Shown here piece by piece: positions 26,868 to 35,493 of a stretch of 64,000 bases of DNA (the first letter of the stretch is position 1; each line of letters starts with the position of its first letter). A program made the position numbers and the translations under genes. The stretch is from Roseihalotalea indica (GTDB taxonomy: Bacteria > Bacteroidota > Bacteroidia > Cytophagales > Cyclobacteriaceae), in NCBI RefSeq assembly GCF_022458895.1, contig NZ_JAINFL010000003.1, positions 310,001 to 374,000 of the forward strand, read 5' to 3'. Under the pieces are notes generated by a model. That model did not search any database. It was not told the DNA's origin and was given only the letters and a program-made list of their open reading frames with translations.

Positions 26868-27482
26868 TCAGGTTTTCACACTGCCCAGTAGCTTGCTGAA
26901 GTTAGTCGGGTCTATCCGCAGGTACGAGGCCAGATCTTTATACGGTATGAGGTTCAGCAGGTGAGGACTTCTTTTGATGAAGGCCCGAAAACGAGTTTCC
27001 ATATCAAAGGCAAGAAGTTCATATTGCCGTTGGAGAAGGCCGATCAATATCATTTCGGAGGCTTTCCGAGACAGCGTTTCCAGAGAGCGGTACTCTTGCA
27101 TAAACTGCTGATGCTTCTGGTAAGTAAGGCGCAGGAAGGAGCTATCAGAAATGGTCTCCAGGAAATAGGGAGACGGCGTTTGGGTAAGGAAAGAGTCCGG
27201 GATACCCGAGAAGGAAGGAGCATAGGTGAAGGCGATCACATGAGGTTTTCCCTTGTTGAGGTAATAGGATTTTTGAATCCCATCCTGCACCAGATAGATA
27301 TACCGCTCAGTTTGCCCCTGAAAGGTGAGGATTGTTTTCTTAGGGCAGGTAAAAGGCTTCCAATGCGCCAGGTATTCATCAAGAAGGCTATCCTCAACCG
27401 GGTGAATGGCGGTCAGGAATTTTTTAATAGATGTATACGAGTTTTCAAAAGGTTGCTCGCTTGCCGATGAATTCATGGCCAT
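26868..27482 (-). CDS. Crp/Fnr-family transcriptional regulator
   Basis: A 204-residue regulator from the ATG at 27482 (27476 is also possible; the longer GTG start is less likely). The N-terminal cNMP-binding-like beta-barrel has ERYIYLVQDGIQKSYY, a central helix links to a C-terminal winged HTH ending YKDLASYLRIDPTNFSKLLG. This short Bacteroidota branch usually lacks cAMP-binding residues. It lies between the FAD monooxygenase (upstream) and the alpha/beta hydrolase (downstream), both on the same strand, and may control one of them. The effector is unknown. Confidence 0.85.
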   Translation of the reverse strand: MAMNSSASEQPFENSYTSIKKFLTAIHPVEDSLLDEYLAHWKPFTCPKKTILTFQGQTERYIYLVQDGIQKSYYLNKGKPHVIAFTYAPSFSGIPDSFLTQTPSPYFLETISDSSFLRLTYQKHQQFMQEYRSLETLSRKASEMILIGLLQRQYELLAFDMETRFRAFIKRSPHLLNLIPYKDLASYLRIDPTNFSKLLGSVKT

Positions 27483-27523
27483 AATTTTACGCACTTCAGA
27501 TCAGAAAATAGGGAATTGGGGCT

Positions 27524-28666
27524 TTAAAAATCAACGTTATATAATTTCTCAAACTGCTTTTCGCGTACTTTACGGGGCAGTAGTCTGAAGGCGGTATTGC
27601 GTAAAGAGGCACCCCAGCGATTTTCAATCTGAGCCACCCTGCCTACCCGCCACGATGTATCGGTGATATAATGAGTACGTTTGAGTCTTCTTTTTTCAAA
27701 CTGCTGAAGCGCTATTTTGGTATCCGCGTTACTTTTCAGCACATCAGCCAGCACTATGGCATCTTCAATAGCCTGGCAGGCACCCTGCCCCATGTTGGGA
27801 GTGGTGGCATGGGCCGCGTCCCCTATTAGCAGAATGTTATTGAACACATACCTATCTAGCGGCTTCAGGTCAATAATATCGTTCCAGATCAGGTCTTTAT
27901 CCTGGGTGTGGGCTAGTAGAGTAGGGATGGGCGCATGAAAGTCTTTAAAATGGTTTTGCAGATCAGCGACGCCAAAATGCTGCATGGCTGGGTCGGCTCG
28001 GGGAGCATTGATGCAGGCGAACCAGTATACTTGTTTTTCAGCCAGAGGCACAATGCCAAACCGTCCGGAGGTTCCCCAAGTTTCCAGGCTTTCTTTCAGG
28101 TTCAGATCAGAGTTATCAATAACAGCTCGCCAGCAGGTGTAGCCTGCATACCGGGGTTCAGCGTCCGGTAGCAACTTGCGGCGAATGGCCGAGTGGATAC
28201 CGTCGGCTGCTATTAACAAACGGGTTTCGTGGGTTGTGCCATCCTGAAAGGTAACGGTCACCGAGTCGGCCGTTTGCGTAATGTCTACGGCTTGTTTATC
28301 AGTGTGGATATGTTGCGGATTAATCTTAGAGATGAGCAAATCGTGTAAAGCAGCGCGGTGGATGGTAAAGTTATCCACTCCGTACTTCTTACTCATAGCC
28401 TGGCTGTCGGTTTCCGTAATCTTCCTGCCCCGCTGATCATAAATGGTGAACGATGGCAACACTCTGCCTCGCTGAATCACTTCTTCCTTCAGTCCCAGCC
28501 GGGCAAAAGCTTGTATGGCATTGGCGGCTAGCCCCAGTCCTGCACCTACCGCTTTTAGATAAGGAGCTGCTTCAAAAATAACCGGATTTTTGCCGATGGT
28601 ATGCAGAGCGATAGCCGTGGTGAGTCCGGCAATCCCCCCACCAATAATGGTAATTTCCTCTTTCAT
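27524..28666 (-). CDS. FAD-dependent monooxygenase (PHBH/TetX-type)
   Basis: A 380-residue flavoprotein from the ATG at 28666, which puts the dinucleotide-binding motif IIGGGIAG at residues 7-14, as usual; a farther ATG at 28702 would add 12 residues. Other family motifs are the DG region (LLIAADGIHSAIRRKLL) and the FAD-ribose motif GDAAHATTPNMGQGA. Such enzymes hydroxylate aromatic or polyketide substrates with NAD(P)H. TetX-like proteins share this architecture, but the substrate cannot be inferred. The stop is 42 bp before the Crp-type regulator start. Confidence 0.88.
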   Translation of the reverse strand: MKEEITIIGGGIAGLTTAIALHTIGKNPVIFEAAPYLKAVGAGLGLAANAIQAFARLGLKEEVIQRGRVLPSFTIYDQRGRKITETDSQAMSKKYGVDNFTIHRAALHDLLISKINPQHIHTDKQAVDITQTADSVTVTFQDGTTHETRLLIAADGIHSAIRRKLLPDAEPRYAGYTCWRAVIDNSDLNLKESLETWGTSGRFGIVPLAEKQVYWFACINAPRADPAMQHFGVADLQNHFKDFHAPIPTLLAHTQDKDLIWNDIIDLKPLDRYVFNNILLIGDAAHATTPNMGQGACQAIEDAIVLADVLKSNADTKIALQQFEKRRLKRTHYITDTSWRVGRVAQIENRWGASLRNTAFRLLPRKVREKQFEKLYNVDF

Positions 28667-28683
28667 ACCTATCGAATATAGGT
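28667..28683. promoter_or_regulatory. Inverted repeat abutting the monooxygenase start codon
   Basis: ACCTAT and ATAGGT are perfect arms around a 5-bp centre, ending directly at the ATG at 28666. A hairpin or repressor here could block translation or transcription. If the 28702 start is used it would be inside the gene. Confidence 0.3.
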
Positions 28684-28779
28684 AGAATTCAGGAATGTTC
28701 ATCGGACAACTCCTGATATATCTTTAGTGTATTGAAACTGAAGAGGCACACTCCAGCGGTTGGGTGTAATGCCGATCAA

Positions 28780-29307
28780 TCAGGAAAAAAATTCTTTTGG
28801 GTACTCCACTTTGCCGCTCACTCCATCCAGTCCGTTATTGGTAAGTGCCACAATCATACAGTTTTCGGGAGGTGCTCCGAACGGAAGCTCAATAGCATAC
28901 TGGCTGGTAGGTTTATATCCAAAGCGGGGGTAATACTCTTCGTGCCCCAGCACAATCACTGATGTGAAACCTAAATCTTTTGCCCTCTGATGCGCTTCTT
29001 TTATTAACTGACTACCAATGCCTTGCCGCTGAAACTCAGGTAATACACTTACCGGAGCCAGAGACAGCGAAGGGAAGGTCTGCTCACCGTGTGTAATGAA
29101 TGCCCTAGTCAGTAGAATGTGCCCTACAATCTGGTGATCTGCTACTGCCACCAGAGAAAGTTCGGGTACAAAGGCTGCTGACTTTCGTAGCTTCTCTACC
29201 AGCTGAGTTTCCTCGTGGCCACTAAATTCATCACTTTGAAAGGCCGCTGTAATCACTTCAGCCACCTGCCTGTAATCATCGGCCGTTTCTGTTCGTATTG
29301 TTACCAT
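28780..29307 (-). CDS. GNAT-family N-acetyltransferase (YhbS-like)
   Basis: A 175-residue acetyltransferase. The acetyl-CoA-binding loop is FQRQGIGSQL, preceded by LSLAPVSVLPE, and the C-terminal VLGHEEYYPRFGYKP is the YhbS-type motif (GxxxYYxRFGF). Cytosolic; substrate unknown. The gene is 15 bp downstream of the gamma-glutamyltransferase gene, so it is probably co-transcribed with it. Confidence 0.85.
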   Translation of the reverse strand: MVTIRTETADDYRQVAEVITAAFQSDEFSGHEETQLVEKLRKSAAFVPELSLVAVADHQIVGHILLTRAFITHGEQTFPSLSLAPVSVLPEFQRQGIGSQLIKEAHQRAKDLGFTSVIVLGHEEYYPRFGYKPTSQYAIELPFGAPPENCMIVALTNNGLDGVSGKVEYPKEFFS

Positions 29308-29322
29308 ACTGTTATGTTGTGC

Positions 29323-31017
29323 TTAGTACCCTGCGGCTTGTCCATCTTTCCTGGATTCGGAGGCACCGTAGTAGACTCCATCTTTCCGCATGATGGCCTG
29401 ATAGCCGCCGTAGATGCCTTTAGCCATCTGTATGGAATGTCCCTTATCCATCAGGTTGCGCAGGGTTTCGTAGGGGAAGCCGGATTCTACAAAGGTATAG
29501 CCTGCTCCTTCTACGTGTCCGTCATAATTAATGGAGCCCCGGTGATATACGCGGGGGGCATCGCCGGCTTCTTGCAGGTTCATGCCAAAATCTATAATGT
29601 TCATCAAGATCTGCACATGGCCCTGAGGTTGCATATCGCCACCCATCAGGCCAAAGCTCATAAACGGTTGCCCATCTTTGGTCACAAAGGCAGGTATAAT
29701 GGTGTGAAAGGGGCGTTTTCCGGGAGCATAGGTGTTGATGTGTCCCTCTTCCAGCGTGAACCCATCACCTCGGTTTTGTAAGGGAAAGCCTAAACCTTCG
29801 GGTACTTCTTTGGAGCCAAAGATGGCCGAATTACTCTGGATGAACGAAACCATATTCCCGTCAGCATCGGCGGTGGTCAGGTAGATGGTATGGTCGCCTG
29901 CCGTAAGTCCCGGATGGTATTCTCCGGCTTTCTGGGGGGTAAACTGCTCCCGGCGCTGGGCGGCATACTCTTTAGAGAGTAGCTTTTCTAGGGGAATCTC
30001 ACCAAAGTCTGGGTCACCATAGAAGGCTACCATATCTTCGTAGGCCAGCTTCTTGGCTTCCAGGAAATGATGCAGATGCTCGGCACTGCCAAATTCCATC
30101 GCCGATATATCAAAGCCTTCCAGAATGTTTAGCATTTGCAATACCGAAAGTCCCTGTCCATTAGGTGGGAGCTCCCACACATCGTAGCCCCGGTAGTTAA
30201 CCGACAGAGGATCTACCCATTCCGATTGATGCGCGCCCAGATCCTGGGCGGTAAGGAATCCGCCCCGGCGTTTCAGGTGAGCTTCTATCTTTTGGGCTAT
30301 TTCCCCTTTATAGAAACCATCCCGACCTTGCTTACTGATGCGCTCCAGGGTATTAGCCAGATCCGGGTTAGAGAAGATGTCTCCCTTACGGGGAAAGTGA
30401 CCGTCTGTAAAAAACAGATCTTTAAATGTCTCATTATCCGAAGCCTGAATATCTTCTTCCACTTCCTGAAAGAAATCAGCCGTCTCCTGAGTAATCGGTA
30501 CGCCTTCGCGAGCATAATCAATGGTTGGTTGTAGCAGGGTGGCTATCTCCAGTTTGCCAAATTTCTCATGCAGGGTAAACCAGCCATCTACGCAGCCCGG
30601 CGTAGTCACTGATAGCGGACTACTGAAGCGATCATCGCCTTTTTCCAGCATATAAGCTCGAGTGAGGTTTTTCGGGGAGCGTCCACTTCCATTGAGCCCG
30701 TATAGTTGCTGCGTTTCGGCATCCCAGACAATGGCAAAGAGGTCTCCGCCAATGCCATTCATGCCCGGGTCAGCAAAGCCCAGAAACGCATTGGCAGCAA
30801 TGGCGGCATCTATTGCCGAGCCGCCTTTTTTCAGTATTTCTACACCAATCTGCGTGGCCAGTGGGTGGTTGGTAGCCACCATACCATGCCGGGCCAGCAC
30901 TTCCGAGCGGCTGGTAAACGACCTGCCGGAAAGTCGGTCTTGCGTGTACCCAAGGCTGTTGAGCAGCAGTATGCTTATGAATAAAATGATGGAGCTTATA
31001 ATAGGCGTTTTGTTCAT
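29323..31017 (-). CDS. ggt: Gamma-glutamyltransferase (YwrD-like)
   Basis: A 564-residue Ntn-hydrolase precursor with an N-terminal signal peptide (about 1-25). The autoprocessing and catalytic Thr aligns to Thr377 in GDHTIYLTTADADGN. The GG loop equivalent is FGLMGGDMQPQGH; the substrate Arg region is GSGRSP. The residues after the nucleophile (TIY rather than TTH) resemble the YwrD branch more than E. coli Ggt. It hydrolyses or transfers gamma-glutamyl groups such as those of glutathione, in the periplasm. The GNAT gene follows in the same direction. Confidence 0.9.
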   Translation of the reverse strand: MNKTPIISSIILFISILLLNSLGYTQDRLSGRSFTSRSEVLARHGMVATNHPLATQIGVEILKKGGSAIDAAIAANAFLGFADPGMNGIGGDLFAIVWDAETQQLYGLNGSGRSPKNLTRAYMLEKGDDRFSSPLSVTTPGCVDGWFTLHEKFGKLEIATLLQPTIDYAREGVPITQETADFFQEVEEDIQASDNETFKDLFFTDGHFPRKGDIFSNPDLANTLERISKQGRDGFYKGEIAQKIEAHLKRRGGFLTAQDLGAHQSEWVDPLSVNYRGYDVWELPPNGQGLSVLQMLNILEGFDISAMEFGSAEHLHHFLEAKKLAYEDMVAFYGDPDFGEIPLEKLLSKEYAAQRREQFTPQKAGEYHPGLTAGDHTIYLTTADADGNMVSFIQSNSAIFGSKEVPEGLGFPLQNRGDGFTLEEGHINTYAPGKRPFHTIIPAFVTKDGQPFMSFGLMGGDMQPQGHVQILMNIIDFGMNLQEAGDAPRVYHRGSINYDGHVEGAGYTFVESGFPYETLRNLMDKGHSIQMAKGIYGGYQAIMRKDGVYYGASESRKDGQAAGY

Positions 31018-31060
31018 GCGATAAGGTTTGGTCGGGTAGTATATCCGTTCAGCAAAGGGT

Positions 31061-31393
31061 TTAATAATGAATTACATGGGCTTTTTTTAGCATAATTTCC
31101 GCTGTTGGCCAGTCGGGTAAAGAGTCAGCTTCATAGGTGATGGTGCGAATCTCTTTTGCCAGAGATTTGCTGGCTTTCATGGCGGCCAGATGAGCGCCAC
31201 TCATGGCAAATTTCTTAAGGTCTTGTTCGCTCTTCCATAAAGTCATGGTGTAGTGTTTGATCCAGTAGCCGCGTTTCTTCATAGCGAGGCAGTTGGTAGC
31301 CTTTAGTTGGCGGAGGATGTGCATGGCCCGGTAGGAGAGCGCAAAGAATTTAAACGGGCCTTTTAGTTCAATAGAGGTGATCGTCACTTTCAT
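31061..31393 (-). CDS. Dimeric alpha-beta barrel protein, spheroidene-monooxygenase/DUF3291-like
   Basis: A 110-residue protein with the outline of a ferredoxin-like, dimeric alpha-beta barrel fold: SYRAMHILRQL, YWIKHYTMTLWKSEQDLKKFA, and GAHLAAMKASKSLAKE. The aromatic-rich YTMTLWKSE strand and the following helix recall DUF3291 and spheroidene monooxygenase-like proteins. Function unknown, identification moderate. It follows the neighbouring genes on the same strand, upstream of ggt by 43 bp, and may be part of the same transcript. Confidence 0.55.
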   Translation of the reverse strand: MKVTITSIELKGPFKFFALSYRAMHILRQLKATNCLAMKKRGYWIKHYTMTLWKSEQDLKKFAMSGAHLAAMKASKSLAKEIRTITYEADSLPDWPTAEIMLKKAHVIHY

Positions 31394-31587
31394 GATACGG
31401 CGCCGGGAACTGGGTGAGCTAAAATGGAAAACCGGATTGCGGGACAGGTCGCCAGGGTAGAAGCGTAAGCAGGAATCATGGATGATCAGATTTGTTGAAG
31501 GTTGTGATTAGGCTATTATCAGTAGCAACTTACAAAATTCCCTCTTAATCTCATTCCATCTATCCCGCACAAGCGACTGGCTATTAC

Positions 31588-31619
31588 AAAAAAGCCCCTC
31601 CCCAAAACCGGGGAAGGGC
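31588..31619 (-). terminator. Rho-independent terminator of the MerR/TipAS gene
   Basis: GCCCCTCCCC pairs with GGGGAAGGGC (one mismatch) around a short loop. On the minus strand the stem is followed by six T. It begins 32 bp beyond the MerR gene stop. Confidence 0.9.
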
Positions 31620-31650
31620 AATTAGTGACAACAATCGGTTTAAGCAGAGC

Positions 31651-32424
31651 TTACTTCAATTGCGTGTCCGCAAAGTACTTCATGGCTTCGCTGAGGAAGC
31701 GAGCATACTCCGGTTGGGGCTGTCCATCTACCTGATGGAATCGCTCATCATTCGTGTAAAGCTCGCCCAGTCCGGCATAGGCTTCGGCCTGCTTGTCGTC
31801 TGAACCAAAGGTGCCCCAGAACTGACGGATAATTTCGTAGTGGTGAGCAATCTCCTGCTGCACGGCCTCACTGGTAGGATCTTCGTTGCGCAGAGCAAAT
31901 AGCTTTTGGGCATTCTCCTGCTGGGCTTGTTTCAATTTCTCAAACCCTTCTTTTCCCTGGCTCAGCAGATAGTTTTCTGCCTTCTCTACGGCTTCCAGTC
32001 CGTATTCCTTAATAGCTTCATCGCGGTAGGTGGTGCCAAACTCTTTGGGCAGTCCCTGGTATAAATCTTCCGGTTTTTCCATGACGGTTTCATTTTTAAG
32101 GTGTTCAATGGTGTTGTCAATCGTCTTCAGCAGAGCGTCGATACGGTCGCGACGGGCGTTCAGAGCGGTTTTATGTGCCTGTAATGCCTGCACCAGATCA
32201 AACTCCGGGTCATCCAGCATGGCATTGATCTCTTTGAGCGGAAAATCCAGCTCTTTGTAAAAGAGAATTTGCTGCAAGCGCAACAACTCAGCTTGCCCAT
32301 ACAACCGATACCTGGCCTCGGTACGGACTGATGGTTTGAGTAACCCCATACGGTCATACACATGCAGCGTGCGCACGCTTACCCCGGCCAGTTCAGCCAG
32401 TTGTTTTACCGTGTACTGTTCCAT
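31651..32424 (-). CDS. MerR-family regulator with TipAS ligand-binding domain
   Basis: A 257-residue regulator from the ATG at 32424. An upstream TTG at 32448 is excluded as unlikely because it would sit at the transcription start. The MerR winged helix is at the N-terminus (TVKQLAELAGVSVRTLHVYDRMGLLKPS, shown here in part) followed by a dimerising coiled coil (about 75-115) and a C-terminal TipAS-type helical domain (about 135-255: FGTTYRDEAIKEYG, HHYEIIRQFWG). TipAS domains trap multidrug-like peptides. A classic MerR operator between the promoter elements lies just upstream, so the gene is probably autoregulated. Confidence 0.9.
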   Translation of the reverse strand: MEQYTVKQLAELAGVSVRTLHVYDRMGLLKPSVRTEARYRLYGQAELLRLQQILFYKELDFPLKEINAMLDDPEFDLVQALQAHKTALNARRDRIDALLKTIDNTIEHLKNETVMEKPEDLYQGLPKEFGTTYRDEAIKEYGLEAVEKAENYLLSQGKEGFEKLKQAQQENAQKLFALRNEDPTSEAVQQEIAHHYEIIRQFWGTFGSDDKQAEAYAGLGELYTNDERFHQVDGQPQPEYARFLSEAMKYFADTQLK

Positions 32425-32455
32425 CGTCTGCTTCGGTTTGATTGACAATACAAAG

Positions 32456-32483
32456 TAAAGCTATGACCTAAGGTTAGGGTCAA
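32456..32483 (-). promoter_or_regulatory. MerR-type promoter/operator
   Basis: Read on the minus strand, TTG begins a 19-bp interrupted palindrome TGACC-N9-GGTCA (32464-32482), which ends just before TAGCTTTA (near-match to the Bacteroidota -7 element). A palindrome filling the spacer is the signature of MerR control. It lies 40 bp before the MerR/TipAS start. Confidence 0.7.
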
Positions 32484-32563
32484 GTGTTTTTTGAGAAAAT
32501 TTTGAAATTATCTTGTAAGGAATTGAATGTTAGATAGTTGAGGGTGTGGGTAGTGAGAGGATC

Positions 32564-33415
32564 TTATAGTCTTTCTATATACTCTTGAGTAAGGCCGGTA
32601 GTTTCTACGATAATTTGTAGGTCAATACCTCGTTCTTTCAATCGTTTAGCTATAGATATCTTTTCCTCATTTATGCCTTCTTCTCGTCCCTCTTTTTTAG
32701 CCGTTTCAAGAACGCTATAGTTGTCCCAATAAACTTTTAAACTTTCTTCGTAAGCTTGCATATCTTTTGAGTTTAATTTAGCAATTTCCGCTTCGGTAAA
32801 TAACTTTTCAAATATCTTCTCTTGCAAACTTTTAGGCCTCTCTTGTAACTTCGACAAATTCTTTAAAACGTACAGCCATTTATCAAAATGCGTTTCCAAT
32901 TCACTCTCTTCTTTTTTGAACCGGGGCATTTCTAAATATATAAACGTCAATTTATCATAGAAGATTTCTTGGGTAGTGGTATCTACTAATTGGATCTCAC
33001 GCTGATAACGTTCTTGGCTATTTCGATCAGGGAAACTGAAATTTAAAATACCGATAGTATATACCGCTTTTAGGTAATAATCCCACTCTCTTCCTTTTTG
33101 AGCCTGACTCTGAATTGGAAAAGTAGCATAGTAAATGCTGCGGTCTTTAAAATATAATTGTTTAACATTCTGTAGTTCTATTATGAATTTTTCGCCCTTT
33201 TCGTTCTCACAGTACAAATCAAAGATAGCTTTGCGGTCTATTTCCGTATTACCTAAGTTCTCAGTATTGAGATACGTTAAATCATCTATGCGCTCGCGTT
33301 CGCCAAGGACTTGATTTAAAAAATCAATAAGTAATTCTTTATTGAAAGCTGTACCAAATAGCTTTTTAAAGCCAAAGTCAGTAAATGGGTTGATATATTT
33401 ATAATGGCTATCCAT
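32564..33415 (-). CDS. Rpn-family PD-(D/E)XK nuclease (recombination-promoting nuclease/putative transposase)
   Basis: A 283-residue protein of the PDDEXK_2/Rpn family: N-terminal NPFTDFGFKKLFG, then the catalytic strand pair with Asp in AIFDLYC and Glu-Gln in FIIELQ, the family form of the PD-(D/E)XK core. The C-terminus has a coiled-coil-like AKKEGREEGI.EE repeat and a short helix as in most members. These act as DNA nucleases that promote RecA-independent recombination. The genes move between genomes frequently. Intact. Lower GC than the neighbours suggests recent acquisition. Confidence 0.88.
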   Translation of the reverse strand: MDSHYKYINPFTDFGFKKLFGTAFNKELLIDFLNQVLGERERIDDLTYLNTENLGNTEIDRKAIFDLYCENEKGEKFIIELQNVKQLYFKDRSIYYATFPIQSQAQKGREWDYYLKAVYTIGILNFSFPDRNSQERYQREIQLVDTTTQEIFYDKLTFIYLEMPRFKKEESELETHFDKWLYVLKNLSKLQERPKSLQEKIFEKLFTEAEIAKLNSKDMQAYEESLKVYWDNYSVLETAKKEGREEGINEEKISIAKRLKERGIDLQIIVETTGLTQEYIERL

Positions 33416-33467
33416 ACTTCAAAGATAGCGAGTTTGCTTTACTTACCTATTTTGTGTTTGGACTAAT

Positions 33468-34850
33468 TTAAGTAGAGAGTAATATGTTTTTTAGCCACTG
33501 ATAACCAGAATCTTGCTGCTCTGTTTCAGAATAATAATCCTTGTCGGTTAGCCTTTTGAAAGCCTTCTCTACAGAATCAGGTTTAAGTGCACAATTACTC
33601 AAGTCGAAGTCAAACTTCTCGCCAAAATGATTTCTGTAATTAGCAAGTTCACTGAAGAAATTCTCAATTTCTCTCAAGAACCACCGGTTGTGGACTTTGC
33701 ACAAATGCTTATCCTGAATCGTGCAAAGAATATCTTGTTTTAACTTAGCAAAGTGTTCTGCTGCCCATGCAGATTCTGAGGCGCCATGATCTTTAAGGTG
33801 TCGTCCCCATTCCCCAATATTCTCAAGCATTCTATCAACAGCATGTATATACAGGTTTGGCAATGGTTCAATTTGATCATTATTTCTAATCTCTGGTGCT
33901 GCATCTAAAATTTTCTCTGTCCAATCTAGGTAAAAGAAAAACCCACTTACTTTTGCATTAGTATTGATAACTTGATGCCAGTAACAATCAATAAACTGAA
34001 TGAAGTAAAAGGGGGCAAGTTTGTGAGGGGCTACTTTCCTGGAAGCATGGGCCGAAGGGGGTAGTAGAAAAGGTGCTTTATCTCTTTCAACAAACTCAAT
34101 CGAGGAAAAGTACTCCTCAGAAACTTCTTTGATTGATGGAAGCAGTATATTATTATCGCGTCCTTTCTCTATGAAATGAGATGTTTTCAAAAAAATATTT
34201 AAAACAGGAGTATTTTCTGAAAGGGAAACACCATTCCATTGTGTTTCAAGCTCGTTAGTTATTTGCGAATCAGGAATATTCTCGAATTGAGCAAAAAGTA
34301 AAGATTTCAAGACATTACGATTCATTTTGTAAAAACGCTCAGGGTTCTTATAAACCTTTTCCTTGAAATGATATGGGGCAATTAACCACCACTTTTTGTT
34401 GGTTAATAACGATACATAAGGTAACCAGACATCTTCTCTAGCATTTGGCTTGAAGAAATAACGCTCGTATTTTCGGAACAAGGAGGAAAACTTTGCCGGC
34501 TCATACGTATTCAAATAGTCATTGTATTTATGTATTAATTCATAAGAAGGTTTTGAGTTAGTGAACTTTTTCCAGCATATATAGCTGCAAAGAATAAATA
34601 AAACCATCCAGATAATAGCCCATAATTTAGATTCCAATCCATTATCAATCCATAGAAAATCTAGCCAGGTAGGATGAGTATTTACCTGGAAATAGGCAGC
34701 GAAGCCACTTAGTAATAAGAATAATATAGGTAGCCTTATATACCTTTCATACTTCTTTAAACGGATGATTTCCCACTCATCAAACTTAAATACAGCTAAT
34801 AGTACTGCTAGTAAAATAGAAACTATAGTGATCCAGTCTGAAAAGCTCAT
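33468..34850 (-). CDS. Hypothetical membrane-anchored protein
   Basis: Not recognised. 460 residues with three N-terminal hydrophobic helices (about 5-22, 39-56 and 75-93) and a long, mostly helical cytosolic-looking domain (about 105-460), rich in aromatic and charged residues and containing a His/Cys-bearing segment (CTIQDKHLCKVHNRW). No signal peptide. The AT-rich base composition matches the Rpn gene 53 bp downstream and differs from the neighbours, suggesting joint acquisition. No partner or domain suggests a function. Confidence 0.6.
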   Translation of the reverse strand: MSFSDWITIVSILLAVLLAVFKFDEWEIIRLKKYERYIRLPILFLLLSGFAAYFQVNTHPTWLDFLWIDNGLESKLWAIIWMVLFILCSYICWKKFTNSKPSYELIHKYNDYLNTYEPAKFSSLFRKYERYFFKPNAREDVWLPYVSLLTNKKWWLIAPYHFKEKVYKNPERFYKMNRNVLKSLLFAQFENIPDSQITNELETQWNGVSLSENTPVLNIFLKTSHFIEKGRDNNILLPSIKEVSEEYFSSIEFVERDKAPFLLPPSAHASRKVAPHKLAPFYFIQFIDCYWHQVINTNAKVSGFFFYLDWTEKILDAAPEIRNNDQIEPLPNLYIHAVDRMLENIGEWGRHLKDHGASESAWAAEHFAKLKQDILCTIQDKHLCKVHNRWFLREIENFFSELANYRNHFGEKFDFDLSNCALKPDSVEKAFKRLTDKDYYSETEQQDSGYQWLKNILLST

Positions 34851-35153
34851 GTAATGTTATAATGCATGAAAAGTTGTTAGATTCGATAGCGTGATTTATG
34901 GATTTTACAACGCCCAATAATATATATTATTTGTAATTTACGAGTTTAGGGTTATTAAGTTGGTTCGCTAAGTTACCTATTTAGAGTATTAAGCATTAGA
35001 GGTGCTATGTAGATAAAAGTATCTTAGCTCAACTCATAGGGTGAATAAATTAAGACATTTTGTCATCTAAGAGGCGCAGTATAAGTATTTCTTTTGGCTG
35101 CGTAAGGATGAGACATTGCCCCTCTTTGCTTGCACAAGTAGGGGCAAAGGAAT

Positions 35154-35226
35154 ATCATTGCTGATATATACTTACGCAAAGTAGGGCAGTTAAATATCAG
35201 CATTAATGTATACTTACTCCAAATAG
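35154..35226. repeat. Pair of diverged 31-bp direct repeats
   Basis: Copy one (35154-35184) and copy two (35196-35226) start ATCA and share TATACTTAC and the ending TAG, with about two thirds of positions identical. They sit between the hairpin at 35116 and the terminator at 35300. Confidence 0.6.
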
Positions 35227-35299
35227 TACAACCAATATATCATGGCAACTTTATGCTTGCACCGGGTGGAGCAACCTTATATCTACAGTGACTTTTGTG

Positions 35300-35325
35300 T
35301 GCCCCAGCGTGGGCATATTTTTTTT
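35300..35325 (+). terminator. Orphan intrinsic terminator
   Basis: TGCCC (35300-35304) pairs with GGGCA (35311-35315) over a 6-base loop, followed by TAT and a run of eight T (35318-35325). No plus-strand protein gene ends upstream. Confidence 0.65.
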
Positions 35326-35493
35326 ACGGTATCTTCCTTAGTTAAAGGGAGGCAAAGACGCTAGGCAATATATCTGGGTTTTCTTTTTAAAGGGCCTATT
35401 GTAGGGCTGAGAATATTCAAACCCTAGCCAATATGCCATTCTTAAGCCTCAGGCATCTTTGCAATGCTATAGTCTTTCCGATAAGTATATTTG

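Larger units (their letters stand above)
34851..35493. other. 643-bp non-coding region with hairpin, direct repeats and a terminator
   Basis: No gene. It holds a strong two-part hairpin (35116-35147: TTGCCCCT with AGGGGCAA, and CTTG with CAAG inside), two diverged 31-bp direct repeats (35154-35184 and 35196-35226, both ending TACTTAC.C.AA.TAG), and a hairpin followed by eight T (35300-35325). A terminator with no protein gene in front of it suggests a transcribed non-coding RNA on the plus strand. Confidence 0.6.

Noticed and set aside
26961..27470. 169-residue open frame antisense to the Crp-type regulator
   Set aside because: Shadow of a real gene; composition not protein-like.
29215..29781. 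188-residue plus-strand frame over the GNAT and ggt genes
   Set aside because: Antisense to two convincing genes; no homology signature seen.
35154..35226. Possible CRISPR-like repeats
   Set aside because: Only two diverged 31-bp copies with an 11-bp gap; no array, spacers or cas genes.
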